In this document: in pieces, positions 1 to 7,070 of the stretch
Layout of the letters: each line of letters begins with the position of its first letter
Position numbering within the stretch: position 1 is the stretch's first letter
Assembly (NCBI GenBank): GCA_944380945.1
Contig: CALWJG010000008.1
Coordinates: 1 to 19,396, forward strand
Reading direction: 5' to 3'
DNA length: 19,396 bases
DNA from: an uncultured Agathobaculum sp.
GTDB taxonomy: Bacteria > Bacillota > Clostridia > Oscillospirales > Butyricicoccaceae
Translations under genes and position numbers: made by a program
Notes under the pieces: generated by a model
What the model was told of the DNA's origin: nothing
Database searches by the model: none
The model's input: the letters and a program-made list of their open reading frames with translations, nothing else

Positions 1-243
1 TTACGGTAATTCCCTGTACATCGCCGCGGCGTCCGCCTTGAGGGCGTGCTCCGCGATGTTCAGCACCTCGACCCGCATGGTGCGCTGGCCGAAGGCGATC
101 TCGATCACGTCGCCCGTCTTGACCTGATAGGAGGCCTTGGCCGGCTTGCCGTTGACCGTGATGCGCGCCGCGTCGCACGCGTCGTTGGCGACCGTGCGGC
201 GCTTGATCAGGCGGGATACCTTGAGGTATTTGTCCAGTCTCAC
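1..243 (-). CDS. rqcP: RqcP-like S4-domain RNA-binding protein (YabO family)
   Basis: Encodes 80 residues made up almost wholly of an S4 RNA-binding fold: the opening MRLDKYLKVSRLIKRR, then ITVNGKPAK (28-36) and VKTGDVIEI (41-49), which are hallmarks of the HslR/YabO group. In Bacillus subtilis YabO is RqcP, which binds stalled 50S subunits and works with RqcH in alanine tailing of blocked nascent chains; I infer the same role here from similarity and gene order. The start is GTG at 243-241. It sits one base after the TAA of the HU gene, so translation is probably coupled. No ATG fits, because the upstream codons in this frame run inside hup. The stop is at bases 1-3, so the gene is complete. 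Downstream yabP/yabQ/divIC would be expected beyond the window edge. Confidence 0.9.
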   Translation of the reverse strand: MRLDKYLKVSRLIKRRTVANDACDAARITVNGKPAKASYQVKTGDVIEIAFGQRTMRVEVLNIAEHALKADAAAMYRELP

Positions 244-244
244 G

Positions 245-523
245 TTACTTCGCGTCCACCTTGTCCTTGAGCGCCTTGCCCGGCTTGAAGGCCGGCAGGG
301 TCGCCGCCGCGATGGCGATCTCCTCGCCCGTGCGCGGGTTGTGGCCGGTGCGGGCCGCGCGGGTGCGGGTCTCGAACGTGCCGAAGCCGCTGACCTGCAG
401 CTTATCGCCGGATGCGAGCACGTCGCCCACGGTCTCAAACACTGCATCCATGGCCTTTTCCGCGTCCTTCTTGGTCAGGCCGGCCTTCTCCGCAACAACC
501 GCTACAAATTCGCTTTTCTTCAT
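245..523 (-). CDS. hup: HU-family DNA-binding protein
   Basis: A 92-residue histone-like protein. It begins MKKSEFVAVVAEKAGLTKKDAEKAMDA-like, the HU dimerisation helices, followed by the VSGFGTFE turn (about 44-51) and the DNA-gripping arm RTGHNPRTGEEI (about 59-70), ending with the conserved PAFKPGKALKD. HU bends and compacts DNA as a dimer and supports replication and repair. A consensus GGAGGT lies 6 bases before the ATG at 523. It lies between mazG (gap 23 bases) and rqcP (gap 1 base), an arrangement seen in other Clostridia where hup is inserted into the yabM-mazG-yabO operon. Length and motifs are ordinary. Confidence 0.95.
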   Translation of the reverse strand: MKKSEFVAVVAEKAGLTKKDAEKAMDAVFETVGDVLASGDKLQVSGFGTFETRTRAARTGHNPRTGEEIAIAAATLPAFKPGKALKDKVDAK

Positions 524-546
524 GGTGATACCTCCGTTGTTTTTCT

Positions 547-1338
547 TTATTCTTTTTCTTTTGCTTTATCCCAAAGCGCGTCCAGCTCTGCCAGCGACAG
601 ATCGGAAAGCGCCCTGTTCTGCTCGGTTGCCTGCCGCTCCATATCGGCGAAGCGCCGGATGAATTTGTTGCAGGTCTTTTCCATCGCCCGCTCGGGATCG
701 ACCTTCAGATGCCGCGCCGCGTTGACCGCCGCGAACAGCAGGTCGCCGATCTCGCCCTCGGAGTCGCCGTCCCCCTGCGCCGCGCGCCGGACCTCATCCA
801 GCTCCTCCGCGACCTTGTCGAGCGCACCCTGCGGGCCGTCCCAGTCAAAGCCGACCTTGGCCGCCTTTTTCTGCAGCTTTGCCGCGCGGATCAGGCCGGG
901 CAGGCTTTTTGCCACGCTCTCGAGCGCGGACGTGTCGGTTTTCTGGTGCTTCTCCTTGCGCTTGAGCTCATCCCAGTTGCGCAGGATCTCCTCGGACGAG
1001 GCGACCTCCACCGTGCCGAAGATATGCGGATGCCGAAAGATCAGCTTTTTGCAAACGCCGTCCGCCACGTCCTCAATATCGAACACGCCCTTTTCCTTTT
1101 CCATCTGCGCGTGGAACACGACCTGGAGCAGCACGTCGCCCAGCTCCTCCTTGAGGTGCTCGGTATCCTGCTCGTCGATCGCCTCGCAGACCTCGTAGGT
1201 CTCCTCGATGAAATTCTGCCGGATGGACTGATGGTCCTGCTCACGGTCCCACATGCAGCCGTCCGGCGCACGCAGGATCTCCATGATGCGTAACAGGTCA
1301 TTAAAATTATACTTCTCTTTTCGTTCAAAATCAACCAT
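547..1338 (-). CDS. mazG: MazG nucleoside triphosphate pyrophosphohydrolase
   Basis: Encodes 263 residues, about the length of the Escherichia coli enzyme. Two tandem MazG modules are visible. The first has WDREQDHQSIRQNFIEETYE (30-49) and EELGDVLLQ (64-72). The second has EELDEV followed by EIGDLLFAAVN. The paired acidic residues bind Mg2+. MazG hydrolyses NTPs and dNTPs to monophosphates, cleaning the pool of aberrant nucleotides; in other bacteria it also affects ppGpp levels. The usual CPWD is CMWD here (28-31). Unlike Bacillus YabN there is no N-terminal tetrapyrrole-methylase-like domain. The start is ATG at 1338, chosen because AGGAAG lies 8-9 bases upstream and the frame's longer extension runs into yabM. 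It follows the yabM stop by 16 bases. Confidence 0.95.
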   Translation of the reverse strand: MVDFERKEKYNFNDLLRIMEILRAPDGCMWDREQDHQSIRQNFIEETYEVCEAIDEQDTEHLKEELGDVLLQVVFHAQMEKEKGVFDIEDVADGVCKKLIFRHPHIFGTVEVASSEEILRNWDELKRKEKHQKTDTSALESVAKSLPGLIRAAKLQKKAAKVGFDWDGPQGALDKVAEELDEVRRAAQGDGDSEGEIGDLLFAAVNAARHLKVDPERAMEKTCNKFIRRFADMERQATEQNRALSDLSLAELDALWDKAKEKE

Positions 1339-1354
1339 TTTCGTGCACTTCCTG

Positions 1355-2980
1355 CTATTTGAGATGTAAAATATCCGCGATTTTCTCGCCCTTGGGCAGC
1401 AGCAGCACGTCCTCGCGCTCCACTGCGTGCAGGGCGAGCAGCAAAATGCCGTAAACCGCAACGGCCACAGCGATCGCCGCCAGTGTGGCCAGCTTATCCA
1501 CGGCCGTGCCCGGCGCCGCGGCAGTCAGCCGCAGCAGCGCGGTGTGGCAGAGATAGGTCGCCGCACCCATGCCGACGGCCGCGGCCAGCGGCCGCCCCGC
1601 CGTCCGCCCCAGCGGGGGCAGCGCGTGCGACAGCCTGCGGATGTGGAACAGGTTGAGCAGCGCGATCAGCCAGTAGCACACCGCCGTGCTGACCGGCGCG
1701 CCCGCGATGTTGAGCGCAGGCAGGCCGATCAGGAAATAATCCCCGAGGATCTTGACCACCGCGCCGAGGAACATCGAGATGAGCGGCAGATCGATGCGGC
1801 CGAACGCCTGCAAAACCGCGTTGGTCACCGCGACAAGCGCCACCGCCGGCACCGCAAAGCCCAAAATCGCCATCAGCTGCCCGCCCAGCACGGTCCCCTC
1901 GCTGTAAAACAGGCGCAGGATGGGACCGGACAGCAGCAGAAAGCCCGCCCCGGCGGGCAGGGTGATGATCATGGTCAGGCGCAGCGTGGTCTCCATGGTT
2001 TTGGATACCTTGGTGAAGTTCTGCGCCGCGCGCGCGCTGGCAATGGTGGGCAGCACGCTGACCGCCAGCGCGGTGATCAGCGTCTGCGGCAGGTTGAAAA
2101 AGTTGACCGCATTTCCGGTATAGATGCCGTAGGCGGTCGTCGCCTCGGCTGCCGTCATGCCGACCGCGGGGCTCTGCAGCCGCGCGGAGATCAGCGCCAC
2201 GTCGATCAGGTCGGTCAGGCTCATGACCGCCGAGCTGATCGTGATCGGGATGGAAAGGCTGAGCAGCGTCAGCGCCAGCTGGCGCGTCGGCCGCACGGTG
2301 TCATTCAGCAGATGCACCGGCTCGCCGCGCCGGCGGGTGATCCCCGCCTGCACGAGCATATAGGCCGCCGCCGCGGCCTCGCCGATCGTGACGCCCAGCA
2401 CGGCCATCGCCGCGACCTGCGGGTCGTCCATCCCCTGCTGCTTGCCGTACCAGGCAAGGCCCAGACCGACCACCAGCTTGCCCAGCGCCTCGATGACCTG
2501 GGAGACTGCGGTCGGCGTCATGTTGGCGCGGCCCTGATAGTAGCCGCGGAACACGGACAGCACCGCGACCATGAGCACGCTCGGCGCGACCGCCATGACC
2601 GCGTACCGCGCGTCCGGGTTGCGGATCCAGCCGGCGAAGGTCTCCGCGCCGCAGAGCAGCGCCAGCGTCGCCAGCAGGCCGACCGGGACGAAAATGCCCG
2701 CCGCCACGCGCACGATCCGCCGCACCTCGCGCTCGCGCCCGAAGGCGGTCGCCTCCGCGACCATCTTGGACAGCGCCGCCGGCAGGCCGACCGTGGAGAT
2801 CACCAGCATGGCGGTATAGATGCGGTAGGCCGCGCTGAACAGCCCGAAGGCCGGCGAGCTCTCCCCGCCGATCAGGTTCTGCAGCGGGATCTGGAAGAAC
2901 GCGCCGATCACCTTGACCACGAGGCTCGCCGCCATCAGGATGACCGCGCCCTGTACGAAATTCTGTTTTTTTTGCTGCAA
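1355..2980 (-). CDS. yabM: YabM/SpoVB/MurJ-like polysaccharide or lipid flippase
   Basis: Encodes a 541-residue, very hydrophobic protein with roughly 12-14 membrane segments and the N-terminal pattern of the MOP exporter superfamily: a short basic tail, then FVQGAVILMAASLVVKVIGA and FFQIPLQNLIG. The VGLPAALSKMVAEA stretch near residues 64-77 is typical of SpoVB/YtgP/YabM relatives, which move lipid-linked sugars or peptidoglycan precursors across the membrane; the exact substrate cannot be read from the sequence. The position directly before mazG matches Bacillus yabM. The start is TTG at 2980-2978 with AAAGGG about 9 bases upstream; the membrane domain begins at residue 8, so little room remains for another start. 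There is no promoter in the 62 bases before it, suggesting co-transcription with the zinc-ribbon gene. Confidence 0.88.
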   Translation of the reverse strand: MQQKKQNFVQGAVILMAASLVVKVIGAFFQIPLQNLIGGESSPAFGLFSAAYRIYTAMLVISTVGLPAALSKMVAEATAFGREREVRRIVRVAAGIFVPVGLLATLALLCGAETFAGWIRNPDARYAVMAVAPSVLMVAVLSVFRGYYQGRANMTPTAVSQVIEALGKLVVGLGLAWYGKQQGMDDPQVAAMAVLGVTIGEAAAAAYMLVQAGITRRRGEPVHLLNDTVRPTRQLALTLLSLSIPITISSAVMSLTDLIDVALISARLQSPAVGMTAAEATTAYGIYTGNAVNFFNLPQTLITALAVSVLPTIASARAAQNFTKVSKTMETTLRLTMIITLPAGAGFLLLSGPILRLFYSEGTVLGGQLMAILGFAVPAVALVAVTNAVLQAFGRIDLPLISMFLGAVVKILGDYFLIGLPALNIAGAPVSTAVCYWLIALLNLFHIRRLSHALPPLGRTAGRPLAAAVGMGAATYLCHTALLRLTAAAPGTAVDKLATLAAIAVAVAVYGILLLALHAVEREDVLLLPKGEKIADILHLK

Positions 2981-3042
2981 ACGCTACACGCCCTTTGCTT
3001 GTTCTGTTTTTACGGTATGGCAGGGCGCAGCAGAATATGCGC

Positions 3043-3435
3043 TCACAGCTTGCCGCCGCAGCCCGCGCAGAAGGTATCCGCGCCGCTGCACGTCCGGCCG
3101 CAGTGCGGGCAGGTGACCGCCGTGCGCACAGTGGCGAGCTCCGCGCGCAGCGCGGCGAGCTTTTCCTGACGCGCGTCCAGCTCGGCGATCTTCTCGTCGA
3201 TCGCGTCCTCCGGCGTCTCCGCGCCGCGGTGCAGGTCGTAAACCAGCTTGCCGATCTCCTTATAGAGCGCCTCGCACTCGCTGTTCAGGTCGAAGATCTG
3301 CAGGTTGAGGCGCGTCGCGCCTGCCAGCTCGCCCGCCTTTTTGCCCGCGGCGTCCGCGGCATTGCTGGCCGCCTGACTGGTCTTATCCGCCATTGTGCGG
3401 AGCTTATCCAAAAACGACTGTACCCTTGCGTCCAT
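3043..3435 (-). CDS. Small helical protein with C-terminal zinc ribbon, function unknown
   Basis: Encodes 130 residues. The first about 40 are Ala/Lys-rich and likely amphipathic helix. A core TRLNLQIFDLNSECEALYKE (41-60) leading into IGKLVYDLHRG (61-71) follows, then a charged coiled-coil-like stretch (76-103). The C-terminus is a zinc ribbon with CPHC (109-112) and CAGC (123-126). This layout occurs widely in uncharacterised Clostridial proteins annotated only as zinc-ribbon domain proteins; I do not assign a function. The start at 3435 is preceded by GGAAGGAG with 9 bases of spacing, and a promoter lies at 3481-3509, so it is probably the first gene of the yabM-mazG-hup-rqcP transcript. 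A longer frame to 3492 would begin upstream of the transcription start and is unlikely. Confidence 0.85.
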   Translation of the reverse strand: MDARVQSFLDKLRTMADKTSQAASNAADAAGKKAGELAGATRLNLQIFDLNSECEALYKEIGKLVYDLHRGAETPEDAIDEKIAELDARQEKLAALRAELATVRTAVTCPHCGRTCSGADTFCAGCGGKL

Positions 3436-3480
3436 CTTTTCTCGCTCCTTCCGGCGTTTTCCGCCATGATAGATTGTTTT

Positions 3481-3509
3481 ATTATACGTCATGCCCTGCG
3501 AAAAAGCAA
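3481..3509 (-). promoter_or_regulatory. Sigma-A-type promoter of the zinc-ribbon/yabM cluster
   Basis: On the minus strand TATAAT (3486-3481) is a perfect -10 and TTGCTT (3509-3504) a partial -35, separated by exactly 17 bases. Transcription would start near 3474, giving a leader of about 40 bases to the ATG at 3435. The -35 lies within the 10-30 bases after the nucleoside kinase stop. The -10 is convincing; the -35 matches only at TTG, so strength is uncertain. Confidence 0.7.
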
Positions 3510-3519
3510 GGCTGGCGCC

Positions 3520-4443
3520 TCATCCGATAAACTCGTGCAGCACCGAATCCGCGGGGATCACATCCGCATAGTCGATCGGCTCCACCCGGCCGAGCAGCCC
3601 GGCCACCGGCGCAAGGCCGGCGCCCGCCAGCGCGTCCTCATGCTGGCGCAGCTGCGGCTCCAGCCGCTGCATGAGCACGCACAGCTCATACGGCAGGAAG
3701 GTGTCCACGGTCAGGTTGGCCTGCCCGCGGTAGGGCGCGATATACAGCCGCTCGCCGCGGCGCACCGAGTTCCACTGGCCGAGCGTCTCCTCCACCGGCG
3801 AATTGCGGAACAGGCTGTCCCGCATGGCGCGGCGCAAAAAGCGCATCATATACGGCTCGAGCCGCGGCCCCACGTCGGGCACGACCGCGCTCGCCACCGA
3901 CAGATAGACGCTGGTCGCCGCGTGCGCCAGATCGCCCATGATGACCGGGTTGAACGAGTGGATGCCCTCGATCAGCACCACCTCGTCCGGGTCCAGGCGC
4001 AGCGTGTGCGCGCCGGGCACCGAGGTGCGCGTTTCAAAATCAAAGCGCGGCAGCGCGATCTCCTCGCCCTCCACCAGCTGCGCCAGATGCGTGCTGAGCA
4101 GCGGCAGGTTCATGCACTCCGGGCTCTCCAGATCGGGCACGCCGTTTTCCGGATCGGGCGGCACCTCATAGGTGCCGATCGTGCGGTAATAATCGTCCAT
4201 CGAGATCATTTCCGCGTGGATGCCGTGCTTTTCCAGCGCGCGGGCGATGCGGTCGCTCGTCGTGGTCTTGCCCGAGGAGGACGGGCCGTTGAGCAGCACG
4301 ATCGGCTTCTGTGCGCTGTTCTGCGCGATCTCCTCCGCGACCATCTCGATCTGGCTGTGGTACTGCTGCTCGCACAGCCGGATGAAAGCCGGCGCGTCGT
4401 AACGCGCGCGGTGGTTGATATATTTCAGGGTGTATTCCGCCAT
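3520..4443 (-). CDS. Nucleoside (uridine) kinase-like P-loop protein
   Basis: Encodes 307 residues. A P-loop GPSSSGKTTT occupies about 53-62, followed by an ISMDDYY substrate/Mg2+ motif, the ENGVPDLESPECMNLPLL segment and VVLIEGIHSFNP, all typical of the phosphoribulokinase/uridine kinase superfamily. Members phosphorylate uridine or related nucleosides using a nucleoside triphosphate; the natural substrate is inferred. The N-terminal EYTLKYINHRARYD segment is the linker usually found after a TGS/ThrRS-like domain in the roughly 550-residue Clostridial nucleoside kinases, so this protein resembles the kinase half only. The start at 4443 has GAGGAGG just upstream and is 10 bases after the hemZ stop. 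It is the last gene of the recJ-rel operon; no clear terminator with a U-run follows. Confidence 0.85.
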   Translation of the reverse strand: MAEYTLKYINHRARYDAPAFIRLCEQQYHSQIEMVAEEIAQNSAQKPIVLLNGPSSSGKTTTSDRIARALEKHGIHAEMISMDDYYRTIGTYEVPPDPENGVPDLESPECMNLPLLSTHLAQLVEGEEIALPRFDFETRTSVPGAHTLRLDPDEVVLIEGIHSFNPVIMGDLAHAATSVYLSVASAVVPDVGPRLEPYMMRFLRRAMRDSLFRNSPVEETLGQWNSVRRGERLYIAPYRGQANLTVDTFLPYELCVLMQRLEPQLRQHEDALAGAGLAPVAGLLGRVEPIDYADVIPADSVLHEFIG

Positions 4444-4453
4444 AGGTTCCTCC

Positions 4454-5923
4454 TCACTGCCCGGGTAACAGGATCTTGCGTTTGCCTGCGGCCAGCCGGT
4501 CCGCGGCGCGGATGTATTCGAGCGGGTACTTGGGGTTGTTCGACCGCTCGATCCAGCCGGTATCGCGGTCCACACGCTTGGACACGCCCCCCGCGCCGAG
4601 CGACAGGATGGTCTGCAGCTCCTCCATCATCGCCACGTTATAAAAGCATTCGGTGTCCGGCCGGCACCAGCCGACGTTTTCAAACCCGCCGGCCATGAAT
4701 TTCTGGCGGTAGAGGTAATACGGCCCGTAGCCCGCCGCCTGCAGCGCGTGCGCCGCATTGTCCAGCATGTGTGCGACCGTCTCGCGTCGGGCGGCAGCCG
4801 CGGCCTTGTCGGTCAGGTCCGCGCCGCGCTTGATGGCCAGCGTATGCACGGTGATGTTTTCGGGCGCAAGGCCGATGAGCGTGTCGACCGTGCGCGCGAA
4901 GGTCTCCGCGGTGTCGCCGGTCAGGCCCGCGATCAGGTCCATATTGACCGCGCGGAAGCCCGCCTGCCGCGCCTCGTCATAGGCGCGCAGCACGTCCTGC
5001 GCGGTATGCCGCCGCCCGATGGCAGCGAGCACCTTGTCGTCCATGGACTGCGGGTTGATGCTCACGCGGTCTACGCCCGCTGCGCGCAACGCGCGCAGCT
5101 TGCCGGGCGTGACGGTGTCCGGCCGGCCCGCCTCCACAGTATATTCGCGCAGCCGGGAAAAATCAAAGTTTTGTGCGAGCGTATCCAGCAGGCGCGCGAG
5201 CTGCGCTTCGTTCAGCGTGGTCGGCGTGCCGCCGCCGATGTACACGCTCTGCACCCGCTTGCCCGCTTCGCGCACGAGCGCGGCGGTCTCCGCGATCTCG
5301 CGGCACAGCGTATCCAGATACGGCTCGATCAAATGGCCGGACTGTGCGGTCGTCGCGGAGACGAACGAGCAGTAATAGCAGCGCGACGGGCAGAACGGGA
5401 TGCCCACATAGAGCGAGATGTCGTCCGGCCCGATGCATTTGTCCAGCTCCATTGCGGTCGCCGCCGCGCGGATGGTGAGCGCGGTGCGCGCAGGCGACAC
5501 ATAGTAGCGCTCGCGCAGGCAGGCCGCCGCCTCGCCGCGGCTCATGCCGCGCTCGATCAGCCCGCGCGCCAGCTTGGCCGGCCGCACGCCGGTCAGGCTG
5601 CCCCACACAGGCGGCTGCGCGAGCGCGGGCGCAACCGCATCGTAAATGCTCATTTTGACCAGCTCGGTCTGCACGCGCTTGTGCTCAAGCGGCGAAAGCC
5701 CGGCGCAGGGCGCGCGCCGCTCGCTCTCGCGCACGACGCCGCCGACCGAGGCCACGGCGCGGCCGACCGCCTCGCCGTCCCGCTCTGTGAGACAGCTGCG
5801 GCACCAGTCGCCCTCCGCCCCGTCCGCCGTGTCCGCGCGTGTGAGCGCGGCCGTGGGCAGCAGGGTCAGCAGCATCTCCTCGGCCGCGTGCTTGAGCTCA
5901 TGCCCTTCGAGTGTGTAGATCAT
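4454..5923 (-). CDS. hemZ: HemZ-type radical SAM coproporphyrinogen dehydrogenase-like protein
   Basis: Encodes 489 residues. The radical SAM cluster motif CPSRCYYC is at 178-185 (Cys178, 182, 185, CX3CX2C). Before it comes WGSLTGVRPAKL (about 108-119), and after it come VYIGGGTPTTL, YTVEAGRPDTV and RVSINPQSM; this combination marks the HemZ subfamily rather than HemN or HemW. The family is named for oxygen-independent oxidation of coproporphyrinogen III in heme synthesis, but many anaerobes that carry it lack a full heme pathway, so the real substrate here is uncertain. The start ATG at 5923 overlaps the upstream gene's TGA in an ATGA, implying translational coupling; its own ribosome site is weak. 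A frame extension to 6094 lies inside the hydrolase gene and is rejected. Confidence 0.9.
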   Translation of the reverse strand: MIYTLEGHELKHAAEEMLLTLLPTAALTRADTADGAEGDWCRSCLTERDGEAVGRAVASVGGVVRESERRAPCAGLSPLEHKRVQTELVKMSIYDAVAPALAQPPVWGSLTGVRPAKLARGLIERGMSRGEAAACLRERYYVSPARTALTIRAAATAMELDKCIGPDDISLYVGIPFCPSRCYYCSFVSATTAQSGHLIEPYLDTLCREIAETAALVREAGKRVQSVYIGGGTPTTLNEAQLARLLDTLAQNFDFSRLREYTVEAGRPDTVTPGKLRALRAAGVDRVSINPQSMDDKVLAAIGRRHTAQDVLRAYDEARQAGFRAVNMDLIAGLTGDTAETFARTVDTLIGLAPENITVHTLAIKRGADLTDKAAAAARRETVAHMLDNAAHALQAAGYGPYYLYRQKFMAGGFENVGWCRPDTECFYNVAMMEELQTILSLGAGGVSKRVDRDTGWIERSNNPKYPLEYIRAADRLAAGKRKILLPGQ

Positions 5924-6555
5924 CGTTTGCCGACCGCCTGCAGCATATAGGGATTCATCGCGCGCTCCTCGGCAAGGGTCGAGATGCCCTCGTGGCCGGG
6001 CAGCACCTGATAGTCGCCCTCGAGGTCGTGCAGGCGCGCGAGCGACCGGAGCATCAGGCCGAAATCGCCGCCTGCCATATCGCAGCGGCCGCACTCATGG
6101 CGGAACAGGGTGTCGCCCGTGAACAGGCAGTCCCCGATGCGGATGACCGACGAGCCCGGCGTGTGGCCCGGCGTGCTCAGATAGGTCGCCGTCAGATTGC
6201 CGAAGGTGATCTCGGTGCCCTCGGATGCGAGGATGTCCGGCTCGTCCGGCTCATAGCCGCGCGAAAACGTGCGGTATGCGCCCATATTCTCCGGCTTGAG
6301 CAGCCACACGTCGTCCTTCGGCACGACGTATTTGGCATGGGTGCGCGCAAGCACGGCGTGCGCGGCGAGGATATGGTCGAAATGCGCGTGCGTCAGCAGC
6401 ACATAGCGGACCTGAAGCTCCTCCTGCCCGACCGCCTGCAGGATCGCCGCAGCATTGTCGCCGGGGTCGATGACCACGGCCTCGCGGCTGTCCTCATCAT
6501 AAACGATATAGCAATTCGTGGCGACAATGCCCACGCAGAGCTGCATGATCTTCAT
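5920..6555 (-). CDS. Metallo-beta-lactamase-fold hydrolase, glyoxalase II-like
   Basis: Encodes 211 residues. The metal-binding motif THAHFDH lies at 55-61 (His56, His58, Asp60, His61), followed by STPGHTPGSS, FTGDTLF and a late VLPGHE, the complete ligand set of a dinuclear zinc hydrolase. The closest well-known relatives are glyoxalase II and YcbL-type thioester hydrolases, so a glutathione-independent thioester or similar substrate is plausible, but unproven. In Clostridia this gene commonly sits between dtd and hemZ, as here. The start ATG at 6555 overlaps the dtd TGA by four bases (ATGA) and has AAAGGAGA six bases upstream. Length is normal and no key residue is missing. Confidence 0.88.
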   Translation of the reverse strand: MKIMQLCVGIVATNCYIVYDEDSREAVVIDPGDNAAAILQAVGQEELQVRYVLLTHAHFDHILAAHAVLARTHAKYVVPKDDVWLLKPENMGAYRTFSRGYEPDEPDILASEGTEITFGNLTATYLSTPGHTPGSSVIRIGDCLFTGDTLFRHECGRCDMAGGDFGLMLRSLARLHDLEGDYQVLPGHEGISTLAEERAMNPYMLQAVGKR

Positions 6556-7022
6556 AGTCTGTCTCCTTTTCCGCACCGCATCTGGGCGGTGTCCATCCAC
6601 AGGGTGACCGGCCCGTCGTTTAACAGGTCGACTTTCATGTCCGCGCCGAATTCGCCGGTCTCGACCGGCAGGCCGCTCTCGCGGCAGCGCGCGATAAACG
6701 TCTCGTACAGGGGGATCGCGGTCTCCGGACGCGCGGCGGCGGTAAAACTCGGCCGGTTGCCCTTTTTGCAGTCCCCGTACAGCGTAAACTGCGATACGAT
6801 CAGGATGCCGCCGCCCACATCGGCCAGCGAGCGGTTCATCTTATCGTCCTCGTCCGTAAATACGCGCAGCCGCACGACCTTGTCCGCCAGATACACCGCG
6901 TCGTCCGCCGTGTCCCCGTCTGTAATGCCGAGCAGGACCAGAAAGCCCTGCCCGATGCTGCCGTGCACCGCGCCGTCGATCGTGACCGACGCGCGCGCGA
7001 CGCGCTGAATGAGTGCCCTCAT
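6552..7022 (-). CDS. dtd: D-aminoacyl-tRNA deacylase
   Basis: Encodes 156 residues, close to the usual 145-150. It opens MRALIQRVARASVTIDG, the standard DTD start, and has the two active-site motifs: SQFTLYGDCKKGNRPSF (77-93) and NDGPVT (135-140). DTD removes D-amino acids, and glycine mischarged on tRNA-Ala, from tRNA, protecting translation. The start at 7022 has CGGAGA seven bases upstream. The frame stays open for 86 more codons through the hairpin array up to 7280, but that extension has no resemblance to DTD and is made of palindromic DNA, so the shorter protein is chosen. Rel lies upstream across the array; the downstream hydrolase gene overlaps by four bases. Confidence 0.95.
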   Translation of the reverse strand: MRALIQRVARASVTIDGAVHGSIGQGFLVLLGITDGDTADDAVYLADKVVRLRVFTDEDDKMNRSLADVGGGILIVSQFTLYGDCKKGNRPSFTAAARPETAIPLYETFIARCRESGLPVETGEFGADMKVDLLNDGPVTLWMDTAQMRCGKGDRL

Positions 7023-7039
7023 ATTGTTATCTCCGTTTC

Positions 7040-7057
7040 CATCCCGCGCATCCCGCG
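7040..7057. repeat. Tandem 9-bp direct repeat before dtd
   Basis: CATCCCGCG occurs twice in a row (7040-7048 and 7049-7057), just left of the hairpin array and 18 bases upstream of the dtd start. On the minus strand it lies in the dtd leader. It may be a slippage product or an edge of the array element; no function is evident. Confidence 0.6.
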
Positions 7058-7070
7058 CGGCTTCTAACAG

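Noticed and set aside
1339..1461. N-terminal extension of MazG by 41 residues
   Set aside because: The extension lies inside the yabM coding end, is Cys/Arg-rich with no similarity to MazG, and the ATG at 1338 has a good ribosome site.
1427..3169. Plus-strand open frame of 580 codons opposite the flippase gene
   Set aside because: Antisense shadow of yabM; the translation is Arg/Gln/His-rich without recognisable domains.
3491..3513. Hairpin GCCTTGC/GCAGGGC after the nucleoside kinase as a terminator
   Set aside because: Only 7 bp with a wobble, no U-run after it, and it overlaps the -35 of the downstream promoter.
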